The notes below the pieces were generated by a model. The model saw only the letters and a program-made list of their open reading frames with translations. It made no database searches and had not been told where the DNA came from. Below, one piece after another: positions 1-13,500 of a stretch of DNA of 64,000 bases. Source of the DNA: Brugia malayi. Taxonomy: Eukaryota; Nematoda; Chromadorea; Rhabditida; Onchocercidae. The translations under genes were made by a program, and so were the position numbers. The DNA lies in assembly GCF_000002995.4 (NCBI RefSeq), contig NW_025062479.1:20704721-20768720 (forward strand), read 5' to 3'. Numbering within the stretch: position 1 is the stretch's first letter; every line of letters starts with the position of its first letter.

Positions 1-3000
1 AATGATAAGAACAATTATATTCGTGATTGTTGATCAGTTCATAAATAAAGTATTTCGTCAACTATTAATTTGATATGAAAATGGATCAGTTTGATCAAGG
101 AAAAAATACTAATTTAATAGAGAAGGAAAATTCATCATGCAAAAATTATTTTCTTAACTTTGAAGAAAAAATGTAACTTTGAAATAAATATCTGAAGTAG
201 TGTTAATTTTATAAAGTCTGATATATGACATTCATATTCAATGGATTAATTTATTTACAAATATTTATAATGAACTTAGTTTACAAAAGTAATTTTACTT
301 TTGCAGAAATATTTTTTAGTGGAGTTAATTTATGTTAATTAATTATATTTGCAAAAATCATTCTACTATAAATTCCATTCCACCTATTTATTGACATTAA
401 AAAAAAACCGATATCAATAATATTCAATTCACATTATAAGTCATCGGTTGTTATAAATTAAATAGAATTAAAATGAAATATTTTAGTGATTTGTAGAGTT
501 CTTAAAACTTTTTTTCTCTTAAATTATAGAACATTTATCTGAAATTAGCATACTAATAATAGCAATCCATTAATTAAGTTATTTTTTCATTAATTAGCCA
601 AAGTGATTTATATTTAGCAATACGAAAAGCTCAATTACTCTTATACCATTACAAATTTAATCAATAATCAGTGATCATCTGTATTTTATTTTAATTGAAA
701 TTTGAAACTAAATTACTCCATAGAATTATTTGCTATTTAAAAAGTGAAATTATCTGAGAAAATTTCACCCGCTTTAAATTTTACTTTTTTAAATGTGTCA
801 AAATAGAAAAAGCAAATGAAAAGTGACGAATTCTACTGTGGATGCAATTGGGAAACGTGAAATTGAAATAAATATATTAAAAAAAAATAACTAAATTGCT
901 AAAGAAAACATTAAAACAAGTAAAGCAAAGATAAATCAGTGTGTAATATAAATATGATAAAAACACTTATTTGTTTTAAAATTACATCATTAATCAAAAA
1001 CAGCGGACAAACTTAAATAAAAGTAGCATTAGATTATAAATTTTTTCAAAATTATTTTCATTTCATCATTTTGCTTTTTATGAAAGAGAAAAAAAAAATT
1101 ATTTGTCAGCATTAAATTCTTCATTCTTTTTTGTAGTTAGGAAAATCAAAAAAAAAAAAAAAACTGAAAACTGAAAATTGGAAAAATATTGATAAATTCA
1201 AATTATAATTGTTTTAATTTATGAAATAATGGATGCTTACTATAAGCATAAATCCTTAGAGGTATGATTTTCAAATATAATAAATAAATATACAGTTTAA
1301 TTGAAATTTTTAAAAATGATTCATTTAATGTAAAAGGTAATGCTAAGGAATAAAAATTGTAGTCAATAAATGAAAAATTAATTTAAATGTATAAATATGA
1401 TAAATGAGAGTATGTATCAGTGTACTGAATTAATAGTTGATTAAGAATTATGCAACAAAATGTAAGATAAGATTAAAATTAAATTTATATATTAATTTCC
1501 TCAAATGCTGTAAATAAATCATTGTGTGCTTAACGTATTATGCTTCAGTTATTGATTTTTTTATGACGAACTTTTGTTTATTTCCTTTTTTTAAACTTTT
1601 AACTTTCATAAATTTTTTGATTTTTTTTTTCATTTAATTTCTACGAAATTCATTTATTTTCATTTCCATTCTGCATTGCTATCATATTTACTAGAAATTA
1701 TTATTTATGCTTAAACTGATAACATATCCGGTCTTAACCCGGTTTCTCACTCTATAAATTAAATTTACTATACTTAATTTTTTTAAAAAAAATTTGCACT
1801 TATTTCTTTGCAATATAAATATTTTTACAGTAACAAATATTGCGTGATAAAATGATATATTTGAGAAAAATTATTCTTAGAAAGCAAAGATTACATTAGT
1901 AAAATGAGCATAAACAATTGAAAATTAAATAAATACTTAATTTCGCACTCTTTAATTGAAATTTGAATAATATTTAATCCATTACTTACAAATAAAAATT
2001 TGAAGTATAAATTTGTTTAACACATTCTTTCCAAAAAAAAAAAAAAAACAAATTTTAAATTCCCAATTGTTTATTTGAAATGAAAATAAAATAGCATTAA
2101 AAATTAATACCAATTAATGAATGAATAAATGTAAAAAAATTTATTTATTAACTAAAATTATACAAATTGCTATTGCTATCTTTTACTATGGATACTTTCA
2201 AGTGAATTTGAATACTTTCAAAAGGTAAAGTAAAAATTTCAAACAAATATCAGATATTATATTATTATTTATACCAATTATCATATTTACATGATACGAT
2301 AGAAGCAAATTTTACAATTTTACTTATTTTAGCAAAATTCTAAACGTAAAGTACTAATTAAATATAAACTTACTTATGCCTATTCATTAAAGAAATCCAT
2401 TAAGATTAAATTGTAATCAATTAGCTGTAAACGTTGAAAATGCACAATTTTTTAACGTAATCACATTTTGTTCAAAGTAATTACCTAATAGTAATAAGCA
2501 TAAGAATAATAATCTACCACGCATATTATAAATTACTAAATAACTTATTTACTCATTGTTTTATTCGAAAATATAATTTTATTATTTGAAATATTGCAAT
2601 TGAATTTTTTTTTTCCTGCTCAAATTCTGCATAACAGTACATAGTTTACGATTTTATGAGTTTAGTTGTTTAAAAATTTAAAATAATATTGCATTTTGTT
2701 GTTAGCAAATTCATATTTCTTTATCAAAAAAACTTTTGTTATCATCAAAAAATTTCAGTTCTTTTCTTAAAATTTTTTTATATATAAAATACAAATTATG
2801 TTTAAGTTTTCAGCAGCTTTCTCAATACCAAGAAAAAATGTGAAAAAAAAAAAAGAAAAAGAAAAAAGGCTTGAAAAATAAACGCTTCAAATTAACTGCG
2901 CTAAAATTTAAATATTAATTTAAAATAATGAAGAAAACAAACTGATACAAATTGAATGTGAGAATAGCAGTTGTAACTTTTTTTCCAAATATTTGAAAAT

Positions 3001-6000
3001 AAAATATTGATATAAATTCTGGCTGGTTTTTTCTTTTCTTTTTTTTTTGATGAATTATACATTGAAGAGTTAAAAAAAGCACGAATATATGTTCTTGTTT
3101 ATTTTTTCATCTTTTAAAAACATTATTATTAAATTACAAAAATAAAATAACAGAAAAAAACAACAATTTTTTTTGGATTTCATTATTATTATCACTATTT
3201 TCTTATTATTATTATTGGTGTGAAAAGAAAAAAATTAACAATTAATTATTTTTAAAAATTAATAACTTAACTACAAAATTTATAATTTAAGACAAAAATT
3301 TAATAGAAAAATGTTTAAGTTTTTACTAAAAATAGGCAAGCAAATGAAAATTTTTTCAAAGATAAATACACATACAAATACATATAAATGCATGAAATAA
3401 TGTATACTCATTAATCATTTTGTTAAAGTATGCAAAATTTGTAAACCAACTAATTCACTAATTTTTTTTTTCATCCTTAAAAAAACTTTAAAATAACTGA
3501 AAAATGCAAAAAAAAAAAAAAAAAAAAGCTTAGCGGATTGTTTTATTTTTGTTTTTAGTTTACATAGTATGAGAAATGAGAAAATTTATACATTTCGCTT
3601 AACAATTGAATAATTTCATATTTCTTTTTTTTTAAAATGTAAATTAAAATTTTTTTAAAGCACTTTTTTACAACGAATAAAGTAGAAAATAAATTTTTTT
3701 TTTTTTTACAACTATTAATATATTACATGAAAAAAATTTTTTTTTTTAAAAAAAGAGGAAAAAATTAAGTTGAAAAAAGAATAGGGCAAATGTGACAGAT
3801 CATTTTTCTTTTTTTCCTCTTTTTTTTTTTTCTTTTTGAAATGTATCAAAATGACAAAAATGTTGGGAGAAATTTATGCATAATAAATTTAATAATTTAT
3901 CATTCGTCTATATGATACGTTTGTTTTTATGAATACCAAATTTTGGTTTTTTTTTTTTTTTTTGGGGATTTTATTTTAATTTTGAATAATCCAACTTTTT
4001 AACCTTTTTGTTAATTTTATAAGTCTAACACATATTTCAATAGCTTAAGTAAATATTGTGAGAAAAATGTGAATATTTCATAAATATTGCTAATGTATAT
4101 GAATAAATTATTAAATTTTAAAGTAAAACAGTAAAATTGATAAAATTTAAATATTCGATAATGAAGTGATTTTTGCAAACGCTAAATTAAAGCTAAAATT
4201 TTTATTATTCATTTTTATGATTGGAAATATTGCAATTGCATGCATTTGCATATCATTTATGCATTCCATACATATTATTTCAATAAATAACTTTTCTTTA
4301 TTTTTTTATTTAAAAACTTTACACCTTTTTTTTTTCATTGATCAATTTATTTAAATCAATAAGTGTATTTGCATAACTGAATGAATTCAATATAAATTCA
4401 ATAAAAAAACAAAAAGAAAAATTCGCATTTTGTGAAACGTTTCTGATCTACTATTTCTCTATTTTTTTAATTTAGGCACAGTTATACAGCAATGATTCAG
4501 CCAAGAAATAAGTCATAAAACATCGAAATTATAAACTTTCATGTTTAGGACACTTTTTTTCCCGAATCATTTACAAAAAGCCTAAAAATTTCATTGTTGT
4601 TACATTGTTAGCTACCTGAAAATAACAATTTAATTAGTCAATAATTCTAGAACAAATTAAATTCAGCATAAAATTACATATTCTATTATTGCATTTACCA
4701 GTCAAAAAGTACAACTTAACATGACACATCAAAAAAGATTGACAAAAACGATAGTTTTGATAATTGAATTGTAAAAATTATTTGAACTCTTCTACGACCA
4801 CATATCTCTTACCGTATCCAAAGCACACCATCAAATAAACAGTAAATATTCAAATTTTACAAAATTACTTTATCTGTTAGTAGTTGCTTTTTATCCTCAG
4901 TTAATTCAAATATCAAATAGCAATCAATTTTAAGAAATTATTTCTAAGTGTATATTAAAAAATTTCGAGAAGAGAAGGCAGGGTGGAATGATTAGATGTA
5001 AATGAAATAATAGCAATATTCAATCAAATTAAAATTTTTATTCATATAATGAGTAAAAAAAGAATTTCGTATTAATTTCACATGACAAAAATTTCATTTC
5101 AAATGGCAATTATGAAAACATAAAACACCGTCGATCGTTTAAATTTAATATGTTACATTTTGAAATTATTGCTTTTAAATATGTTGGAAAGTCTTGGCTC
5201 AAAAAATATTTAAGCCTAACAGAGCAGAACCTAAAGTATAATACAAAATATGAAAGGAAGAAAAAATGTCATAAATTTTTAAATAAAAAAGGTTGCAAGA
5301 TAATAATTGAAGAATATCAAGTGATTTATTAAAATGAGCCTGGAATTATTTCCTTTACAAACTTTTTATAATTTTTTTTGAAGCATTTCAAATTTTTAAA
5401 GTTTAAAAAACAAATATTTTTTCTATCGTTTATTTTTATAACTTTGGTAAAAATTTTGTATGAAAGTTTATATTACTAATTATTAATTCCATAATTATTA
5501 AAAAAAATGGGCACTGAACATTTTATATATTTTCAAGCGCAAAATGTTACAATAAATTGCGCCTGCATATTGATAAAGTTAAAAAGCGCTAAAATTTTGA
5601 AACATGCATGTGATTATTTAATAAAAATAATACATTAATACTTCAGTTGTTCAGTAAATCAATAACTTGCGATTTCGGAATTGATTAAACATTTATTTGT
5701 TAATTTTTTTGCCCTAAATTTTAATCATTTTTTTATCGATTCTTTCAATCAATTTTTATGATTTTATCAGACATTCATCATTTGTTGATTGAAAAACTTT
5801 TTTCTGTTCAGTCATTTTCCTTTTTGATTATTCTGAAATGGATTAAAATTCATCTGCTAAATTATTTTTCTACCCATTATTATTCCGGAATTAATCAAAA
5901 TGAGTGATTTTTCTTAAATCTATAAGCCATTTCAATCTATTCCATCTTTTCTTTACTTTTTAATCCATATTCTAATCCATATTATTGCTATTTTTACCCA

Positions 6001-7480
6001 TGCATAAATTAAATATAAAAAGAATAAAAGTAAAATTAAACTTTTAATTTCAGTATTTGCATTTGCAATAACAAATTAATGTAATGCATTGAATATGAAA
6101 TTTAATCACCAATTATGACAAATAATTCATTTGTTATCAAAAATAATAAATTAATATTTCAGAAGAATTTTTTGCAATACGTCTACTTCTATTATTTAAC
6201 TCTAAGTCTTAAACAATTTACTAAATTGAAATTTGTTAAAAGTGAGAAAAGTGCAAAAGAGAAAATTAAGGATTATGAATTAAAAATATTAATAACTCAA
6301 CTTTTTTTGGTTTTTTTTTTTTTTTAAATTCTGAAAGAAGCAATTATTCTTTCTCATAAAATGCTTATCTATTTTAAGTGACAAAAAAAAATTTAATTTT
6401 AATAAAATTAGCCGATGATGTGCAAAAAATAATAATAATAACAGTGTTGGGAATATCTCTTAATGAAAAAGTTAGAATTAGTAATAAAATATTTTTAAAG
6501 TTCTGAAATGAATAAATTTCTTTAAAAAAATGAAAAAAATTTGGACAAAATTAGTTTTGCTCAGTTAGTTAATTAAGCAAAATTAATATTTTCACAACTA
6601 TTAAGCAGTCAATAAATAAATGAAATTAACGTGGCAAAAGGTTTACTTTTCCTGAACATCTGTTAAATATTTCATTAAAACAAATTTGTTTGATATTTTT
6701 AAATTTATAGTATATTCATCGAACTTTTCACTTTTTATTTTTGCATTCAAAAAAAAGAGAAAAAAAATCAAACCATATGGCAAACAAATTTTGCAAAAAA
6801 AGTGCAAAAAGACGATAAAATAAAAATTATATATCAAGAATTGAAAACTAAAAATAAAATATAAACTTCCGATTTCAATTTATCTTCTCACTTTAGAAAT
6901 ATTTTGCATTCATGAAAATAAATTTGGAAGATATTTTTTCGCTGTTTTTATGGTTAAGAATTACGAAAAAAAAAACGACGGAAACTATAATATTTATATC
7001 GCCAGTTTTTGTTTTCGTTTTTCTCTCGTTTCAAATCTTTGATAAAATTAAGTAATAATCAACGATTAGCTATTTTAGTATTTATTATCAATTTGAGAAT
7101 GAATTTTAGGAAAATTATAAAATGGATTATGCATGAGAGAAAATCAATAATATTTTATTTGCTTATTTAGTTATTCAAATTGCTCTTAAATTTAACATTT
7201 AATCTCCTTAATTTAATGTAAACCAAATTTAACAAGCAAAAATGATATGCACAAAAGTAGCGGTAATATTATTGTTATTGATAAAAATATTATTATCATT
7301 GTTATTACCATAAACAATTAAATATGAACAAGAAAGTGTATCGTAAAATTGGAATAAAAATAACAAACAATGAGCAACAATACATCACATAATTCAACAA
7401 GTTTATATAATCAAATAACATTTGTTTAATCAAACAATTCCAATCAATTTTGATGGAAGTAACAAAATTTAGAAAATAAT
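1..7480. other. Non-coding AT-rich flank
   Basis: Very AT-rich DNA with many A or T runs of about 10-20 bases. I see no exon-like stretch with splice sites, no recognisable protein similarity and no tRNA-like GC-rich fold on either strand. The few open frames of about 60-70 codons (for example 4,166-4,354 and 5,150-5,332) are rich in Phe, Ile, Lys and Asn, as chance frames are in such DNA. The right end is the 3' flank of the minus-strand membrane protein gene. Confidence 0.6.
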
Positions 7481-7486
7481 TTTATT
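7481..7486 (-). terminator. Putative polyadenylation signal AATAAA
   Basis: On the minus strand AATAAA lies 37 nt beyond the TAA stop codon (7,526-7,524) of the four-helix membrane protein gene. A short 3' UTR with a canonical hexamer is usual for nematode mRNAs. The hexamer is common by chance in DNA this AT-rich, so position is the only support. Confidence 0.4.
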
Positions 7487-7523
7487 AATTTTCATCATTA
7501 ATAACTAATAATAGCATAAATCA

Positions 7524-10500
7524 TTAGAGAAAGGCATCAATTTTATTATGTCGTCCAGTAGATTCTGATCGAAAAAATGCGCTTACCAAACCTTCACTAA
7601 TAAATAAACTGCATGACAACACCGATAATATCTAAAATAAAAAAAAAATAAATAAAAGAAAACGAGAAGAAAAGAGAAAATTTTTAAACACATTTAAAAA
7701 TGAAAATGATTATTTAAATAAAATCATTTTTTCCTCTTTCTCTTTTTCACTAATTAATACCGTTTTATTTTTCAAAATAAAAATTTGAAAAATTATTGTA
7801 ATTTTGAAAATTACAATAATTTTTATAATAAATAAATAAATGCATACCGCAGCCAATGCCCAACCACTGATACCACATTGCATATCGAAATATGATTCCA
7901 TTGAATTATAATAATCCCTGCGTAGAATATCAAACCGATAATAATCATTAATCCACGGACAAGTGCTATAGTATATTTCTAGGCCAAAAACAAATAACAT
8001 AAATGGTACCGCACAAAATGAATAACACATACACTAAAATATTCATTATTAATCAGTTAATTAATTAATTATTTTAGGTTTTAAAATTATAATTCTTTTC
8101 CATTGATTAATATGCAAATTATTTTATAAGCTCCAAATGAATGAAAATTTTATTTTAGTTACTATGTACTCTTCATTCGTCTTTTTTTCTCATCAAATTA
8201 TTACAATAATCTTTCGGAATTAATAAATTAATTATTATTATTATTATTATCCAAAAAACAATTAATACATTTTGTCTTTGATAATAAATTTCAAATTTTA
8301 ATATTATAATCATGAAAAAAAAAAAGATGAGCAAAATTTTGCAAAATTAATTATTACCAAAACGAGCAAAATTTTTATCATTAAAAAAAAAAACTATTGT
8401 TATTAAAATTCAAGAGTAAAATTTCGAAATACAAAACATTTTACAGAAAAAAAAATTGCGATTTATAAAAAGACAAAGAATGAGAAACATTTTTTTTTTT
8501 TTAAATCAATAAAAAAATGCATATGAATGTGAAGAACAGAAATAAAAAATCTAAAATTAATTTTAATAAATTTTTTTTACATTTTTGAATTTCAAATGAT
8601 AAGTCATATCAGTTATGATAACCTTTTTTTCTCTCTTTCTCTCTCTTTCTACACCCCTTCTCCTCTCATTCTTTTATTTTCAGACTTTTAAAACAATTAA
8701 ATTTATTAATAAATTTAATCCCTTCTGGTTTTCTTTTTGCTTTTAAAACTCCCTACCTTACGACCATTTCATTTTCCATTGATATATTCTTTTAATTTTA
8801 ATGAGTTACACACTTTTATATTAAATAAAAAAGATAAAAATTAAATCACCCTTGTGAAAAAAAATTCAAAATTAAAAATTAAAATGAAGGAAACTAAAAA
8901 AAACATATTACAATATGAGGACAATATTTTATTGCATATAAATTTTTTACCATTTTTTTCCTTTCTTTAATTATTATTTTAATAATCAAATTACACATTA
9001 TTTTATAAAAAAAAAAGAAAATAAAATTTTAAACATATTTTAACGAAGAAATAAATAACATTATGTCTGCTAAATAAAAGAAAAAATAAATGAATAAAAT
9101 TATTGTTAAAAAAATTTGTTTTTTTTATTTTATATTTATTTCATATAACAATTGAATGAAAGATTTTGAATTTTGCATTTCTATTTCTTTTTCTATTAAT
9201 AAATATAACTTTTGAGAAAAAAAAAAATTTTTTTTTCTTTATTTTAAATCTTAAATTTACCAATAAACGAGAATATTTGCACCAATAAAGTTGTATGGTA
9301 TGTGAAATAATCGTTACAATCAATGTGACAGTTGTGACAGCTGTAGCAAAATATTGCCCATTCAAGCGCATTTCACTAAATGTTGCGGGTAATTCTGAAT
9401 AAATATTAAAATACCATTTATTTGGTGTTAACATCAATGATCTTTTACCGCCAATATTCGAATAGTATTGTCCAACACCGCTCAAAATTAATCCATCAAT
9501 TGTAAATAGTAGTAACTGAAATAGCATAATTTAGCTAATAGTAATGATACTTTTTCTTCTTCCCTTTTCTTTTTTATTTCTTTTCTTTTTTTTTTTTTTT
9601 TTACAACAATAATTTAATAATATTTTCAAATAGATAAAATGAAACAAATTAAACTCAAAAAAATTTAAAGTAAAAAGGAAAACAATTTAAATTGTTAGTT
9701 TTTCTAAAAAAAAAAAAAACAATTTAATTAATCATTAATTAATAACAAATTTATTTTTTGATTATTTAATAGCGGTCGCATATATAAATGAAAATTTTGA
9801 CATAGTTTTTTTTTTTCCAGTAATAAAATTAATTGAATAAATAATTTTGCATCATTTGAAATTTTCTAACAAAGAAAAAGAAGGAAAAACAACTTAAATT
9901 TTTATTGAATTAATTATTAACCAGATAATTTGAAATTACTTGTTTGTTATGCAAACTATCTGTTATTTGATACTATTTAAACAATTCATTCTTATTTCAA
10001 CACTGATTCATTTGATACTTTGTAATTATTTAATTTTACTCATTATTTTCTTTCTTTCTATTATATTATTGATTTTAAAATTTAATGAATTTTTTTTTTT
10101 AGCCATTATAAATTTTCGACAAATAATGCACACATACTAATCGTTCTTATGTCAAAAATCGAAAAAAATTATATTAGACTGATCTTTTCATTTTTACTTC
10201 TCGTCACAAGTGATTAAATTAAAATTACTAAAGAAATTTTCACCATTTTTTTCTGAGCTTTTCTATGAAAGGATCAATTAGTTTGGAAGTCGAAAAGAGT
10301 GGAAATTCATTCCCAAATTAATGAATTTGTTGAATCATTTCTGACTAGCAAAGCTAGCAAATAATGATGAATAAGCATCGTAAACTATGCTAATGAGCTT
10401 TGGTAAAACGATAGAAATTAATTTTGAAATGAAAGATAATGATGGTAATAAGTTTGGAACTTGACTATCTCATCCAAACTATTAATTAATACACAATCAA

Positions 10501-13500
10501 TTAACATTTGAAATGAGATAAATTTCGCAACTATAAATTGATTTACTTAAATAATTCAAACTAACTATTAAACTATAACATTTCCTAGCTTTTCTGAGAA
10601 GAAACTCATACTAAATAAAGAAATTTTTGGAAATTTTAACTCAACAGAATGATTACGAGATTTTAGATATAAAATTTGCAATAGAAATATTTCAGCCTCT
10701 ACTATTATTGAACTTAAACTTTCGATAACTATGAAAATTTTAATTAGAGCTGATTATATCATATAATTTTAGAAGTTGACTTAATTTAACCATTTGTTAA
10801 TTTTAATAGCAAATTTTGTTTTTTATTATTTTCGAGTAGAATCTTCGTTTATTTATTTCATTCCACTCTGTCTCTATTTTTTATGAATTCACAATCTACA
10901 GCTATTTTTTTTTTTAAAATTTCTATAACATCTTTTAAATTCCATTAATTACTTCCTAAATTAGAATTCATCACCCATAGTCATTTTTGCATGAGTTTTG
11001 AATTTCATGCAAATTTCTAAATATTTATCGACTAATTATTTTCTTGAAACATTGTTAAACAGAAAAGAGGAAAAAAAATTTTAATAAAAAAAGAAAATAA
11101 TTGATAGAATTTAATTATATGTATATATAAAAGAAATTTAAAATCAATAATATCATTAATTCTTAAAATGCATTTATTTGAATTTAGTTTTTAATTAAAT
11201 AACAAATATTTCCATATTTTTAGAAGAAATTTTTTTAAAACGTCTAAAAAAATATATAATTTAATAAATTTCTAACCAAATTAATAGTTCGTAATGCAAT
11301 AACAATTCGCTTTCCATTTATATCAATTTGTCGACGATACTGCACTTCTGATTCCAATGCTTGTGCAACAAGAATTAATCTGAATTTCTCTCTTTTTTTT
11401 ATAATTAAAATAAAACCAAAATATTTGATGAAGTAAAATAATTTATATTACAATAATACTTAATAAAGGAATTAAAATAATTTTTTTTTTCAATTAAAAT
11501 AATATTTAATAAAAAGGGCAGGAGGAAAAAAAGAAATAGAAAAAACAAGAACCGAAAGTGACTAACCGGTTAAGTGTACCGGTTGATAATCGCCGTTCCG
11601 AATTAATTTTTGAATTATTACGATTTGAAAAATTTGACGTTGTTCGACCAAATTCCTTATAATTTCGCATTAATTTACACATATTTAATACATGTTCTTC
11701 TGCTTTTAAGGGCTGTAAGAAAATATTAAAATGATTAATTATAATTTCATTAATTAATATGGAAGGAAAAGAAAAAGTACAACAAATAATAATAATAAAT
11801 ATTCTAAAAGAATAAATTAAAATATCGATTTAAAATTTTTAAATTATATGTGATGGAATTGACAAAGGAACAGAGAAAGAAAGAAAAAAGGGGCAAAAGA
11901 GAGGAAGAGAAAAAGAATGACGAAAATAAAAAAATATAAACAATTAATGGATATTTTGGAAAAATAAAGAAAAATATTGAGTAAAATTTTTAAGATTCTA
12001 TTGGAAAAAATTTTTAACATTATTTGCAGAGAAAGGTAGTAATAAAGACAAAAATAAAAAGAGCAAAAGAGAGAGAGAGAAGGAGAGAGAGGGAGAGAAC
12101 AAATCCCACGGGATAATTGTTGGAATAAATTCAAACATCATTTTTGGTCGGTGAAATTTATCTATAATATCCTTCTCATAATGTGTTATAATTGTTTAAC
12201 ATATAAGATTAAAATTACAATAAGCAAAAAAAATAAAAGAACAGAAAAAGTAAGAATTACTTTGAAAAATTTTTTTTTATTATTTATTAATAATTTATTT
12301 ATGCAATTATTTTCATTAGCAAACTTTTTTTTTCTATTTCTTATTTTTAGTTTCTTTCTTTTCTCTTTTATTAATAAACAAAAATATAAAATTGAAAGAA
12401 ATGGGCAAGGAAAAAAGAAAAATAAACAAATTTATCACTTATATTTTTACAAAAATGATGGATCTATTATCCTATTAATTAATTTATCTATTTAATTATT
12501 ATTTAAATTATATTTTTTTGTGTGATAAGATGCCGGATTTTTTGTTTCATCATTTTAAAATTAAAATGAGAAAGAAGTGAAAAAAAAAAAAAATCCTCTT
12601 AAATTTCATATTCTTACATCAGCTCAACTTGAATTATGCTAATCAGAATTAATTATTTATAAACTAAATATTTTAATAATTAGTATTCATTAATTTATAA
12701 ATGTAATAAATGAAGAATTTGTGCAATTTGAAAGAAAATTTTTGAATAAAAGAATTTCAAATTAAAATTAAAAATTCAAATGAATAACAATTAAAATTCT
12801 TAAAATAATTGAAAAAATTGAAAAACTATCCAGGTTAGAGGAAATATATTATTGAAGGTAATGAAAAAGAATATTTTAGATAGAAAGAAACAAAACAAAA
12901 TAAAAATGATAGAAGTTGAATTAAGTGAATTTTAAAAAGTGAATGAATGAATTAAAACATTTCATTTGTGAATGAGGAAAATTGGCTTTAAACTTGATAT
13001 ATATATATAAGAAAATTTTAAGTTTTAATCAAAGAAAAAAAAAGATTATTGGAAAATTTTATTGGTAGGATAATATTTCTTCATCACTTTTGAAAGCGAA
13101 CGATAATTTGAAATTATGTGAAAATTGGACAAAGAAAAAATAATTGATGAAAAGTGATGGGAAATGATTTGTAGTGGGATGAGATGATGGGATAATAAAA
13201 GGAAATCAGAGAGTAACTAAGGAAAAGAGAGTAAATTTATTGGGAAAATTATTTTTTTTTTTTGTTTTTGTTGTTGAAAAATTCATTGATAGAAATAAAT
13301 GAATAAAATGAGTTAAAAAAATAATTTTACATCAAAAAAAACGAACAAAATGAGTTGCAAAGAAAAAACTATTTGCTTGATAATTTATTTTTAGTTTTAT
13401 TATTTTGTTTTTTGTTTTTTTTTTTTTTTTTTAATATGTGCTGATATATTTTTTAATATATTCTATTTTTTTAAATGTAATAATTAAGAATTAATAATAA

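Noticed and set aside
9940..10140. Plus-strand 66-codon hydrophobic frame
   Set aside because: Ile/Leu/Phe-rich as expected by chance; it lies in an intron of the minus-strand four-helix gene.
11844..12495. Minus 96-codon and plus 114-codon frames
   Set aside because: Phe/Leu/Lys-rich low-complexity translations of GA-rich and T-rich DNA inside intron 1; no domain, no splice-phase role.
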